Source of the DNA: Doris montereyensis
Taxonomy: Eukaryota; Mollusca; Gastropoda; Nudibranchia; Dorididae
Direction: 5' to 3'
Assembly (NCBI GenBank): GCA_037039925.1
Contig: JAXRKP010000922.1
Coordinates: 1-64,000, forward strand
DNA: 64,000 nt
A program made the translations under genes and the position numbers. Of this stretch, positions 49,592 to 60,384 are shown in pieces; the stretch's first letter is position 1; each line of letters opens with the position of its first letter. Under the pieces are notes generated by a model that saw nothing but the letters and a program-made list of their open reading frames with translations, had not been told where the DNA came from and made no database searches.

Positions 49592-50200
49592 TCTATATAT
49601 ATTTCAGGGTTTTATTTGTTGTTATTTCAAAATTTGGGGTTTGTTATTCAGCCTATAATATGTAGGCCTATAATACTTTCACACAGAATGTGAGACTGTG
49701 CATCAATGTAACTCAGTGCAAACAAAGAAAAATAGACAATGTTGTCAATATATTAATCTTGTTAAGCGCCAGGAATAAGTAATAAAAATAGAATTATGAA
49801 CACATAGAATATTAGTGAGAGCACATTGTATTACTGTCACATGTTCACATATTTTATAAGCCTCTCTCACTCTACTTTCCACACGTACAGCTGTCCAATG
49901 ATAGCGAGGAAGGCAGGCGACTTGTGCAGTTTGAGTTACAACAACGATTTTTATTAATAATATATTGATTGTCCCACTGTCTCCTGTAAAGATAAAGGAG
50001 CTAACAAAAACAATAGCATGTTGAAAGAGAATTACATCATGACAACAAAGTATTGAGTCAAATCAGCAAAGATCTAACATAGGATTGAGATCTAATCGCA
50101 CATGAATAATAAAGGAGTGAACATGACCACACAATTAAGGTCGAGTATACAATATAGATTATATAGACTTTCTTATTCTGGTAATGAGCGACATGATAAA
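49081..50200. other. Intergenic, no gene seen; (TA)n at 49,549-49,590
   Basis: AT-rich sequence. The (TA)n run is about 20 units. No exon-like stretch was recognised. Confidence 0.5.
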
Positions 50201-50214
50201 AGCACTCCTCTCAA

Positions 50215-50345
50215 ATAATAAACATTAATTATATCACAGGCCTAGGCATATAACCAGGGGAAAATGACAGGTACATGTAAACATTAATAATATCAAAGGC
50301 CTGGGCACATAACCAGGGAAAATGACAAGCACATGTAAACAAAAC
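50215..50345. repeat. ~62-bp tandem duplication
   Basis: aaacattaat(t)atatcacaggcc, cataaccaggg, aaaatgacaggtacatgta occurs twice with about 90 percent identity. Confidence 0.85.
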
Positions 50346-50778
50346 AAAGGAAGTTAAGGATCAGACTACTTCCGTCCTCTAAACAGAATTAACTTCAACT
50401 ATATACAGGTCTAATCGACTTTATTCACTCAAACTAAAAGCATTTAAGAATAAATCTAAAGGGACCAATAACATTTTTGAAAAGGGGGAGCTAAGGTAAT
50501 ATAAGACTCAAAAACCTGAAAACAGTTCACGTGCGCTAACACGTGTTAAAGCACCGGAAATGAGCTTCAGATCAATTTACATTACGATGTCTTATTGCTA
50601 ACTACTAATTCTGTGGCAAGCAATAAAACAAGGGTAGGAATAATCCATCTAAAGGCTGAATGGTCTAGTGAATAATATAAATAAGAGAGGGCCGACATCA
50701 GTTAAAATAATTCAAAAGTAGAACAAAAAGAATATTCAGGGGCTTTTCATGAAAGGAAAATGACTAATATTATGTAGG

Positions 50779-50925
50779 CGAAATATGACAATATAAGTGA
50801 CAACTCCACTAATAAAGACAGAACAAACACGTGACGTTTTTGGGTTCAACCCTTCGTCAGACAACAAATGAGAAATATCTAGAATCTAGATCTAAGTAAT
50901 ACCTCTGGCATCACACAATGTGATG
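50779..50925 (-). mobile_element. Penelope-like element end, second copy
   Basis: Parallels 48,915-49,080 (agtgacaactccactaataa, cccttcgtcagacaacaaat, atctagaatctagatctaag). In this copy the hairpin is GGGT-TGA-ACCC and the following GAAA has become AAAA, so a hammerhead would be inactive. Confidence 0.6.
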
Positions 50926-51447
50926 TCAGAAGAAAAACATAAAGAAGAAAGAAAGAAAAAGACAGTGATGATAAGACAGATTGGGGGGGGGGGTGAAGAA
51001 TGAGCGAGAGTGGAAAGTTCAGATCTAGAATGAAATAAAAAATATGAAAATAAGTAAGTAATAAAAGGTGAGAAGGCGATAGAGAGAGAGAGAGAGAAAA
51101 AGAAAGAAAAAAGGCAGGGAAGAAAGAAAGGGAGAGAGAGGCATGTGAGTATGGGAAACAAGAATGAAAAAATAGGATAAATGTAGGACTAGATCTATAT
51201 CTCGCTGGGTCTAGAAAGAAGAAATGATAGAGAATGACATTGACAAGGCAAAAATTTACACTCAAGGTGCGAAATGTATTTAAATTACAAATTTATCGAT
51301 GCAATAATGGAAGAGAGTAAACAACTTAAATTTATCTGAAATTTCAAAAAATGCCAGTTAGGGCTAGCTGATGCTATCCAAGTTATCAAAGTCTCAAGTA
51401 TTTTCTCCTTGGTGATAAAATAGGGTCTATTCCGTAATGGTAAGAAA

Positions 51448-51777
51448 TTGTGCGCAAAGTTGCTTCCGGTAAATGGTGAACTTAAAAAAATAAAAATACA
51501 AAATAAAACAGTCGCCTCTCTACTGACTCCTCGCCGCCGGGCACCGTCCCGATGTAGACACACTAACTGCAAGACATGTCCCTTTGTGGACGGCTCCACA
51601 ACCATTCAGTTCCCTAGACAGACCTGGACAGTGAATGGGCAATTCTCCTGCATCTCTCGCAATGTAATTTATAATGCTCTTCGCTGCAGTCATTGTGGAA
51701 TGGCCTATATCGGAGAAACTGGCTTGCAACTCTCCAACAGATTTGGCCATCACAGGAGAGATAACGAATACTGTTAG
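51448..51777 (+). pseudogene. Penelope-like retroelement fragment: zinc-binding motif and GIY-YIG endonuclease
   Basis: The frame reads CRHTNCKTCPFVDG, a Cys/His motif typical of Penelope-like elements, then FSCISRNVIYNALRCSHCGM and AYIGETGLQLSNRFGHHRRD, matching the GIY-YIG fold (VIYnl.C..C...YIGET..L..R...H). A stop follows at once after EYC. The reverse transcriptase part is not seen upstream and the remainder of the endonuclease is missing, so this is a truncated, dead copy. It runs on the plus strand, opposite to the Penelope ends at 48.9 and 50.8 kb, so it may be a separate insertion. Penelope elements use an RT and this endonuclease for target-primed retrotransposition. Confidence 0.85.
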
Positions 51778-51984
51778 CATTATTATTTACAATATTAGAA
51801 TGATTATTAACAACAGTAGAAATGGTAGCAGTAGTTTATACTACTTTTGGAATAACATTATTTTATGAATGACATGGGGTACTCACTGCCCTCGTATTTT
51901 ACTATAAATTAAAGAAGGGCTTCAGGCTCCACACAAAATGGCTACCACCGATCTGTTTTTGAAATAAGGGTCAGACAGATAATT

Positions 51985-52180
51985 TTGCACCCTAAACGCC
52001 CCATTCACCTTGAGATCACCACAATGGTGGACGGGGTAAAGTTCAATTAAAAAGCTAACAAATAAACAAAGTTTCTATATTTCTATCTTTCTTCCCCTCC
52101 CTCTCCTTCTCTCTTCTCCTGTTTGTCTTCTTTTAATTATAGTTCTCTGTTACTTTCTCTCTTTCAGCTTCATGCATAAA
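51985..52180 (+). repeat. Dispersed family B copy (partial)
   Basis: caccttgagatcaccacaat, ggtggacggggtaaagttca and the pyrimidine-rich ttcttcccctccctctccttc resemble the copies at 21,560 and 57,800 in another order. Confidence 0.45.
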
Positions 52181-52431
52181 GTACACTTTATACTATCAGG
52201 TGACCACAACAACAAAAAACGGAACCAAAAGAAACTGCTTTTAAACGAAAAAAATGGCCTTGATGTCAAAACTAAGATCAGGGGCTGAAATATTGGGAAT
52301 TGAATTTTTTTTGTGTCAAAATTTATCATTTATATATATACACTCATTAGAAAAGAAATCAATCAACTTTGAAAAAAATTGTATCAAAACTGGCAATGAA
52401 GGCGTAGTTCAAATCAACATTAGATTTATTG

Positions 52432-52530
52432 TTCCGTTGTGAACAGTAGCGAACCCGTTTAAAGGGAACATGATGGCCCGTCCGTTGTGAACAGTAGCGA
52501 ACCCGTTAAAAGGGAACATGATGGTCCGAT
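52432..52530. repeat. 44-bp duplication
   Basis: ccgttgtgaacagtagcgaa + cccgtt(t/a)aaagggaacatg occurs twice in tandem. Confidence 0.88.
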
Positions 52531-52744
52531 AAAAGCAGTTTATATGTAAACTAATAATAATTTACATTATTAAATTTTAAAGGATTTCTACGCAAAGCAA
52601 GGGGGAGTCGGGTTTTCAAGTGTTCAATAACACCTCTGCAGTGGTAGATTGTTTGGGGATTCTCTCTTTAGCAATGGTCCTTGAGTTACCCTGAGAAAAA
52701 TAGTCGCAAGCATTCAAATCTGGTGAATGAGGTGCCATGCTCAA

Positions 52745-53155
52745 ATGAGTGTCCCGGCATAAACATCAACACAAATTGTCTTTTGCTCTGTTGTCCATGG
52801 CATAAACATCAACACAAATTGTCTTTTGCTCTGTTGTCCATGGCATAAACATCAACACAAATTGTCTTTTGCTCTGTTGTCCATGGCATAAACATCAACA
52901 CAAATTGTCCATGGCATAAACATTTGCTCTGTTGTCCATGGCATAAACATCAACACAAATTGTCTTTTGCTCTGTTGTCCATGGCATAAACATCAACACA
53001 AATTGTCTTTTGCTCTGTTGTCCATGGCATAAACATCAACACAAATTGTCTTTTGCTCTGTTGTCCATGGCAACATCAACAAATTGTCTTTTCTGTTGTC
53101 CATGGCATAAACATCAACACAAATTGTCTTTTGCTCTGTTGTCCAGCAAATTGTC
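52745..53155. repeat. 43-bp minisatellite, about 9 units
   Basis: Units catggcataaacatcaacac + aaattgtcttttgctctgtt + gtc, with several deleted units near the right end. About 400 bases before the NGDN exon at 53,561. Confidence 0.94.
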
Positions 53156-53560
53156 TTTTGATTCAGCTCAACACAAACGATTGTGAGGGCTAAAGGCTAA
53201 TTGATATTCCTGCCTTAGGAACCATTCATAGCCTCCAAAATTCATGGCTGTTTACATTGCAAATTGAGGGTGACGCGTAGGGTTCAGCAACGGTGCCGTG
53301 TTTGGTTAATCAGAAACGTTTTTGGGGTCCATGCTGACAATAACTCATAGTTCGAGTTTTACAGAAAAAGAAATTTTGTATGTCAAAATTTGCTAAGAGT
53401 TATCTCTTTGTGTAAATAACATTTGATCAAAATCGGACTCACTTTGCAAAATTTAGACAACCTTTGAAAGGTTTCAGTTTCATGTTTTTTTTTTTTTGGG
53501 CGTTTGTATAAATGAGAATGTCATCATGATGTTTTTTTTAAATTGTTGAAAATTTCACAG

Positions 53561-53762
53561 AGATAGAGATCTACAGAACATCATTGAAGCAAACAGTGCC
53601 AACACCAAGTTGGTCGTCAAGACAATGAAAGACATTGTTGAAAGTCATCATATGCCAGAGGCTTTCGAGGTCTTAACGGACATCAAGAAGTCTAGCAAAG
53701 AGTGTTTACAGCATTTAAGGGGACTGATCTCAAAGGTGAAAAATGGAACCGCTACTGATGAG
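53561..53762 (+). CDS. NGDN: NGDN exon (N-terminal region of neuroguidin)
   Basis: After the acceptor aaaatttcacag one base finishes a codon, then 67 codons read DRDLQNIIEANSANTKLVVK, TMKDIVESHHMPEAFEVLTD, IKKSSKECLQHLRGLISKVK and NGTATDE, ending at GTATGT in phase 0. The second half aligns with the human NGDN N-terminus (TLLKNLQEQV...VKSLTQKVQAG), the helical start of the Sas10/Utp3/C1D domain. About 35 residues before it have no counterpart in the short human N-terminus. Assignment rests mainly on direct continuation into the next exon. The first exon with the start codon was not found. Neuroguidin is a nucleolar and cytoplasmic protein linked to small-subunit rRNA processing and to eIF4E-dependent translational repression. 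Confidence 0.78.
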
Positions 53763-54481
53763 GTATGTGTGTTGTTCTTGTCTGCAGTTTTCTCAATTTG
53801 AATTTTTTTTTACTATTTTGGCATTGATTATCAAAGTTTGAGGTCTGGTTGTGTATGTTGTTTGATTTCTTTTTCAATCCGTATAATGATTTTCCCTAAA
53901 CTATAACAGATCTCATGGGATGTTATGTTTACAAAATAAGAAAGAAAGCAAAACCCAGAGGAGCATCTCTAAAAAATGAAAACTGACAAATCTTTGAAAA
54001 ACAAATGATGGGAATCTATGAGTGATAGCGAAGAAAAAAAAGAAGTGGGTTTCCTTCAGAAGAGAATTATCAAATATGAAAATAAGCAGATGCAGACTAA
54101 ATAGAGTCGTGTACATTAACTGGAAGTAATTTATATATAGTACTAACCTGATTTCAAAATTTGAGAGCAAAGTGCAAAGTTTAACCCCCCCCCCCCCCCC
54201 CCCAAAAAAAAAAGAAGAAGAAGGAAATTAAGCTGGAAGCAGCCCGCCACCCCCACCCCTCCTTCAACAACATTGCATATGGCAGGTACAGGGAAATGGT
54301 GGCAAAAGATAATGGGAGAGCAGAATAACCACTAAAGTTCTATAGATCTTTTTTTAATGAAAGTTGCCCTCTGTCAGTCTGTTTCTATATGTCTGTCTGT
54401 CTCTACCTACCTCTGCTGTCTCTGTGTCTCTCTCTTTTATTAAAAGTTTTATGATCTCTTGATATGATGTTTTCAATTCAG

Positions 54482-54618
54482 GGCATCAGTTTTCTTGAGG
54501 TGAAAAACCAGCTGATGACGAGCTACATGGCCAACTTGTGTTTTCTCATGGACAAGAAGACGTGCGGCAACTCCTCCCAAAGGCGATGCCAGCATTGATC
54601 GCCTGGTAGAAATGTACT
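54482..54618 (+). CDS. NGDN: NGDN exon: Sas10/Utp3/C1D core; 3' end overlaps a minisatellite
   Basis: The acceptor is tttcaattcag. The exon reads GISFLEVKNQLMTSYMANLC, FLMDKKTCGNS and, after a one-base frame correction in the CCCAAA run near 54,578, GDASIDRLVEM. Human NGDN has GLSFLEVKDQLLLMYLMDL and LRLVEIRTVLEKLRP, so this is the domain core. The expected ending VEIRT is broken: the sequence is gaaatgtact, while the tandem copies just downstream have gaaatccgtact, coding EIRT directly before GTAAGC. The exon copy thus seems to lack CC. Restoring these two bases gives phase 0, required by the next exon. The donor is the first unit of a 42-bp array that repeats exon end plus donor. Confidence 0.88.
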
Positions 54619-55232
54619 GTAAGCATGTCTTAACTTGATCGCCTGGTAGAAATCCGTACTGTAAGCATGTCTTAACTTGATCGCCTGGTAGAAATCCGTA
54701 CTGTAAGCATGTCTTAACTTGATCGCCTGGTAGAAATCCGTACTGTAAGCATGTCTTAACTTGATCGCCTGGTAGAAATCCGTACTGTAAGCATGTCTTA
54801 ACTTGATCGCCTGGTGTCTTAACTTGATTGCCGTACTGTAAGCATGTCTTAACTTGATGGTAAGCATGTCTTAACTTGATTGCCTGGTAGAAATCCGTAC
54901 TGTAAGCATGTCTTAACTTGATCGCCTGGTAGAAATCCGTACTGTAAGCATGTCTTAACTTGATCGCCTGGTAGAAATCCGTACTGTAAGCATGTCTTAA
55001 CTTGATCGCCTGGTAGAAATCCGTACTGTAAGCATGTCTTAACTTGATCGCCTGGTAGAAATCCGTACTGTAAGCATGTCTTAACTTGATCGCCTGGTAG
55101 AAATCTTAACTTGTACTGTAAGCATGTAAGCATGTCTTAACTTGATCGCCTGGTAGAAATCCGCACTGTAAGCATGTCTTAACTTGATCGCCCTGGTAGA
55201 AATCCTTACTGTAAGCATGTCTTAACTTGACT
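54588..55232. repeat. 42-bp minisatellite containing NGDN exon end and splice donor, about 14 units
   Basis: Units gatcgcctggtagaaatccg + tact + gtaagcatgtcttaactt. The first 24 bases equal the last codons of the NGDN exon (DRLVEIRT) and the next are its donor GTAAGC. Every unit therefore carries a copy of the exon-intron junction. Two units are truncated (about 54,812 and 54,855). Confidence 0.96.
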
Positions 55233-55324
55233 TCCTCTTTTTTTTCTTAATTATATGTAGAATTTATGCATTGTTATCATTTTTGTCTTGTGATTGTTAT
55301 ATGTTTTTTGTTTGTTTCTTGTTG

Positions 55325-55715
55325 TATATACATATATTGTATGTATGCACATGTATATATACATGTATTGTATGTATGCACATGTATATATATGTATTGT
55401 ATGTATGCACATGTATATATATATATTATATGTATATATATGTATATATTGTATGTATGTATGCACATGTATATATATGTATATATATTGTATGTATGCA
55501 CATGTATATATATGTATTGTATGTATGCACATGTATATATATGTATTGTATGTATACACATGTATATATATGTATTGTATGTATGCACATGTATATATAT
55601 ATGTATTGTATGTATGCACATGTATATATATGTATTGTATGTATGCACATGTATATATATATGTATTGTATGTATGCACATGTATATATATGTATTGTAT
55701 GTATGTCCATGTATA
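55325..55715. repeat. ~30-bp alternating purine-pyrimidine array, about 12 units
   Basis: Units tgtattgtatgtatgcacat + gtatatatat. The sequence alternates pyrimidine and purine almost throughout, a composition able to form Z-DNA or cruciforms. Confidence 0.94.
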
Positions 55716-55949
55716 ATGTCGTCAGTGAAACTGTTTAAACGCAAGTCCACTTGGCGTTTTTATTCAGAAGAAACGAAAGCGTCACAAACCATCCAGTTTG
55801 GCTGCAATTGCAAAAATTGGTTTGTTTTTGGGAAGAAAAACAAATATCTTTGTTTTGATCATGTGCGCAAAATAAGCTTTTCTATTGGTTCAAGACCTCC
55901 AATCTAAGGAGTTGTGAGAAACACGTTTCAAGAATTTAAAACTACTAAA

Positions 55950-56925
55950 CTGTAATTACTAACATAGATTTATTGGATATTTCAGGAGTAATCTATTTTA
56001 AATCTGTTAGTTTATTGGATATTTCAGGAGTAATCTATTTTAAATCTGTTAGTTTATTGATATTTCAGGAGTAATCTATTTTAAATCTATTAGTTTATTG
56101 GAGATTTCAGGAGTAATCTATATCTATTAGTTTAATGGATATTTCAGGAGTAATCTGTATCTATTAGTTTATTGGATATTTCAGGATTAATTTATTTTAA
56201 ATCTATTAGTTTATTGGAGATTTCAGGAGTAATCTATATCTATTAGTTTAATGGAGATTTCAGAAGTAATCTATATCTATTAGTTTATTGGAGATTTCAG
56301 GAGTAATCTATATTATTAGTTTATTGGAGATTTTTTAAATCTATTAGTTTATTGGAGATTTCAGGAGTAATCTACATATCTATTAGTTTATTGAGATTTC
56401 AGGAGTAATCTATATCTATTAGTTTATTGGAGATTTCAGGAGTAATCTATATCTATTAGTTTATTGGAGATTTCAGGAGTAATCTATTTTAAATCTATTA
56501 GTTTAATGGAGATTTCAGGAGTAATCTACATATCTTTAGTTTATTGAGATTTCAGTAATCTATTTATAAATCTGTTAGTTTATTGGAGATTTCAGGAGTA
56601 ATCTATTTTAAATCTGTTAGTTTATTGGAGATTTCAGGAGTAATCTATTTTAAATCTATTAGTTTAATGGAGATTTCAGGAGTAATCTATTTTAAATCTA
56701 TTAGATTTAATGGAATAATCTATTTTAAATCTGTTAGTTTATTGGAGATTTCAGGAATAATCTATTTTAAATCTGTTAGTTTATTGGAGATTTCAGGAGT
56801 AATCTATTTTAAAACTGTTAGTTTAATGGAGATTTCAGGAGTAATCTATTTTAAATCTATTAGTTTAATGGAGATTTCAGGAGTAATCTATTTTAGATTT
56901 ATTAGTTTGTTGGTGGTTTAAGGAT
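55950..56925. repeat. 36/42-bp minisatellite, about 23 units
   Basis: Units ttagtttattggagatttca + ggagtaatctattttaaatc + tg/ta; the shorter class lacks tttaaa. Short and long units are interspersed. Confidence 0.95.
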
Positions 56926-57107
56926 AAACCACTCAAATAAAAGCCACTGAGGTCAGGGGTTTCGATCAATTTTTATTTTGCCTGAAACATATCGTTTTGA
57001 ATGATGTTTAAGACATGGTGCTTCATTTCAGTTAGAATTGAAAAGGTGCAGGGTACAAGCTATGATAGGAGAGGGGGGGGGATCATTTTGCTACGGTAAC
57101 CAGAATT

Positions 57108-57415
57108 AACAGTGGCTGAGTGATAAGGCTGCCAGACGTACTTGTGAGGTCCTGGGTTCGGATCCTAGTAAAGCTAGGCCTAACATTGTGTTCCTTGGGA
57201 ATGTCACTTTACACACATTTTTTTCATCATTCAACCCAGGTGCTAATGAATGCAAGCACTGGCTTAAGGGTAAAAACGTATGTCAGACTAGCATCCTGTC
57301 CAGAAAGTGGTGATTATCACATATTCCACGTCACGCTATTGAAAACTGGATAAGCTCTGGACCTGTAGGCCATAGCGGCCTTGAAGGAATTTTACTACTG
57401 TGGGCCTTAAAGGAA
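57108..57415 (+). mobile_element. tRNA-derived SINE (family A), full length
   Basis: agtggctgagtgataaggct (box A), tgggttcggatcctag (box B), ttgtgttccttgggaatgtc, caagcactggcttaaggg, gactagcatcctgtccag, ggataagctctggacctg and ggccttgaaggaatttta follow in order, as in the copy at 20,843. It lies in the NGDN intron before the exon at 57,577. Confidence 0.8.
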
Positions 57416-57576
57416 CTTTTTGTTTGATTGTTTCATGATTTATTTTGGTGACATTTGTAACTTAGTAAATAGAGTTAAATGACGTGTATGTCGGTTAAAA
57501 TGTTTATGAAGATTTTTGTTAGATTCTATCTGTTTGTATATTTATATATGTCAAATTCTACGTAATGATGTTTCAG

Positions 57577-57661
57577 GTATTGGAAAAAATGAGACCAATA
57601 GAACACAAATTGAAATACCAAATCAACAAAGTTGTCACAGTTTACAAAGAAGGCAAAATGG
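57577..57661 (+). CDS. NGDN: NGDN exon: VLEKMRPIEHKLKYQI segment
   Basis: The exon lies between acceptor gatgtttcag and donor GTATGT and has 28 codons plus one base: VLEKMRPIEHKLKYQINKVV and TVYKEGKM. Human NGDN reads VLEKLRPLDQKLKYQIDKLI here. This is the signature helix of the Sas10/Utp3/C1D domain. It is clean and in the expected order after the VEIRT end of the preceding exon. The intron before it is about 3 kb and holds three different arrays (42-bp, AT-rich 30-bp, 36/42-bp) and a SINE. Confidence 0.93.
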
Positions 57662-57794
57662 GTATGTCTAGGTGTAATGTTGTCAATTTGACATTGCCAA
57701 AATCATGTTTTTATGGTTGTGTTATTTTTGGGTTTTAAGGACAAAGTTTAGTTTTTTATACGTTCATTTTCTTGCAAGTTTTTTATGTGAACGT

Positions 57795-57905
57795 GGGCTA
57801 CTGGTTGGTCCTACTTCTTTCCTTCCTTTTTACTTATCTTTCATCTTGCCATTCCCTCTAAATTGCCCCTGAGATCACTGGATATATGGTGGGCGGGATA
57901 AATAT
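57795..57905 (+). repeat. Dispersed family B copy
   Basis: ctggttggtcctacttcttt, cttatctttcatcttgcc, cctgagatcactggatatat and ggtgggcgggataaa. The best-preserved plus-strand copy of this family. Confidence 0.6.
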
Positions 57906-57999
57906 TGAACACCTCCGTGTCAAAATAATTCTGTTGTTTTCATTTTGCAATTAATGTGTTTGATCATTTCTTGTGATTTGGGTGATCTGTATTGTTACG

Positions 58000-58600
58000 A
58001 TATTCAGAAGAGTAAAAGAAGTTAGTTGATTTATAGTGTCATGTAAGGATATTCAGAACAGTAAAGTAGCTAGTTGGTTTATAGTGTCATGTAAGGATAT
58101 TCAGAAGAGTAAAAGTAGTTAGTTTTATTCAGAAGAGTAAAAGAAGCTAGTTGTTTTATAGTGTCATGTAAGGATATTCAGAAGAGTAAAAGTAGTTAGT
58201 TGGTTTATAGTGTCATGTAAGGATATTCAGAAGAGTAATAGTAAAATAACATTTGTTTTATAGTGTCATGTAAGGACATTCAGAAGAGTAATAGTAAAAT
58301 AACATTTGTTTTATAGTGTCATGTAAGGACATTCAGAAGAGTAATAGTAAAATAACATTTGTTTTATTTCAGAAGAGTAATACACTTATAAGTATATGTA
58401 AGGACATTCATTTTGTTTTATAATGTAAAATAACATTTGTTTTATATTCAGAAGACAGTCAAAAGTAATAGTAAAATAACATTTGTTTTATAGTGTCATG
58501 TAAGGACATTCAGAAGAGTAATAGTAAAATAACATTTGTTTTATAGTGTCATGTAAGGACATTCAGAAGAGTAATAGTAAAATAACATTTGTTTTATACT
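58000..58600. repeat. ~50-bp minisatellite, about 11 units
   Basis: Units tcatgtaaggacattcagaa + gagtaatagtaaaataacat + ttgttttatagtg; the first units have a ttagttg variant. Confidence 0.93.
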
Positions 58601-58970
58601 TAACAACAAATAAGGCTAAAACGTATCGTCCTAAAAAAAAGTGTATTCTCTGTCTATGTCCATGATGGACTTCCAGGGGACAAAAATTTTGTGGACATAC
58701 GTGAAGTTTGTTAGCTTGTTTTACGATTGAACTATTTGTTTAATACACTTAATTTTGATACCAGATTATGGAATGATGTCTGGAGATTATGTTGATGTAA
58801 AAACAATTTAGAAAAATCCGGGACTTGCACGTTATGTGAGGCACCGTCAAACGTTTATATTGAAATATGCTGTGAGTCAGTCAAACATGTAGAAAGATGT
58901 TTATTTTCTCACTTTGAATGAAATGGACATCTAGGCGTGACTTATGTATTTTTATTTCGCTCTTCCTCAG

Positions 58971-59016
58971 ATCCCTCAGATCCCTTCAAACCAAATTTTG
59001 AGCCTTTGCAAATATG
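58971..59016 (+). CDS. NGDN: Probable NGDN exon (DPFKPN motif)
   Basis: After the acceptor gctcttcctcag, and using the leftover G of the previous exon, the frame reads DPSDPFKPNFEPLQI. Human NGDN has ENDPLRFKPHPSNM at the corresponding place, so the DP-F-KP pattern is expected here. The end is uncertain: the nearest GT (GTATTT at 59,017) is a weak donor and leaves phase 2, while the next exon seems to start in phase 0, so an indel is likely. The short length and partial match keep confidence moderate. Confidence 0.55.
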
Positions 59017-59561
59017 GTATTTTCCTTTGACGTCCGTCCCAAATGAAAAAAATATATAATTGGCTCAAAATGTCATTATACTTTATAGGCAGATTTTGTA
59101 TATACTGTCTTTCTTTTATCAACACATTGAACCTGTATGTTCTCATGCTCTTCTTAAAACAAAACAAAGAAGTAGTTGTTATGTTTATCACCGTCAAACA
59201 TTTTTACATATAAATTTGAGGCTAAAAATAATTGCGTCTAATTAAAATATGAAGGCATGCAAGTGGGCCTTTAAAAAAAACACTTTTAGCCCCCAGCTCC
59301 CCCACCCCTCCCTCCCTTCAAGTCTATTTATTAGTGCTATAACCATTATTTTTTAGTTCGAATTATATCATTTAAATTCTCAAACAAATCTGTTTTTTAG
59401 TGTAAACGTGTTTACAGGTTTGGGTCTTTTTTTGACAATGTTGTTGCAAAATTTTCTTCTGCTTTTTGTTGTTGTTATCACACTTATAGTTATAGTAGTA
59501 CTGTAGTGTTGATCTGAGTTATCATTCAGGAAATAACAAATTTGACCATTTTTTCGATTAG

Positions 59562-59660
59562 CATGAAGACAGTTCTGCTGATGAGGATGAAACCAAAGGG
59601 AAGACTCAAAGTGACAGCTCTAAAATCTCGTGGCCCTAAAGTAGCCCCAGCTTATTTCTA
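59562..59660 (+). CDS. NGDN: NGDN exon: acidic linker and SRGPKVAPAYF segment (3' end undefined)
   Basis: From an atypical acceptor (tttcgattag) the frame reads HEDSSADEDETKGKTQSDSS, then with one base skipped SRGPKVAPAYF. In human NGDN an acidic stretch is followed by KYVPPRLVPVHYDETE; KVAPAYF matches RLVPVHY and the exon at 62,021 supplies DDETQEE. The next exon needs a phase-1 end, but there is no GT at a fitting position after the TTC codon. The first good donor-like site (GTAAGTAG, near 59,686) would include stops. A 39-bp minisatellite starts at just this point, so the true exon end may have been altered. The end coordinate is approximate. Confidence 0.65.
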
Positions 59661-59689
59661 GCTGAGAGTGTAGCCGGAGATTAGTAAGT

Positions 59690-60368
59690 AGCAAGGTTTG
59701 AAGATTAGTATTAAGTAACTGGGGTATTAAGTAGCCAAGGTTTAAAGATTAGTATTAAGTAGCTGGGGTGTAGCCAAAGTTTGAAGATTAGTATTAAGCC
59801 AAAGTTTAAAGATTTAAGTAGCTGGGGTGTAGCCTAGGTTTAAAGATTAGTATTAAGTAGCTGGGGTATGGCCAAGGTTTAAAGATTAGTATTAAGTAGC
59901 TGGGGTATGGCCTAGGTTTAAAGATTAGTTTGAGCTGGGGATGGCCTAGGTTTAAAGATTAGTATTAAGGTGGGGTATGGCCTAGGTTTAAAGATTAGTA
60001 TTAAGTAACTGGGGTGTAGCCAAAGTTTGAAGATTAGTATTAAGTAGCTGGAGTGTAGCCAAAGTTTGAAGATTAGTATTAAGTAGCTGGGGTAGCCAAA
60101 GTTTGAAGATTAGTATTAAGTAGCTGGAGTGTAGCCAAAGTTTGAAGATTAGTATTAAGTAGCTGGAGTGTAGCCAAAGTTTGAAGATTAGTATTAAGTA
60201 GCTGGAGTGTAGCCAAAGTTTAAAGATTAGTATTAAGTAGCTGGAGTGTAGCCAAAGTTTAAAGATTAGTATTAAGTAGCTGGAGTGTAGCCAAAGTTTG
60301 AAGATTAGTATTAAGTAGCTGGAGTGTAGCCAAAGTTTGAAGATTAGTATTAAGTAGCCGGGGTAGCC
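59690..60368. repeat. 39-bp minisatellite, about 17 units
   Basis: Units gtgtagccaaagtttgaaga + ttagtattaagtagctgga. It begins at the 3' edge of the NGDN exon at 59,562, where no proper donor can be found. Confidence 0.94.
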
Positions 60369-60384
60369 AACGTGATTGTAAATT

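Noticed and set aside
54523..55133. Minus-strand QAIKLRHAYSTDFY repeat protein
   Set aside because: It is the antisense of the exon-junction minisatellite in NGDN; the 42-bp unit explains the open frame.
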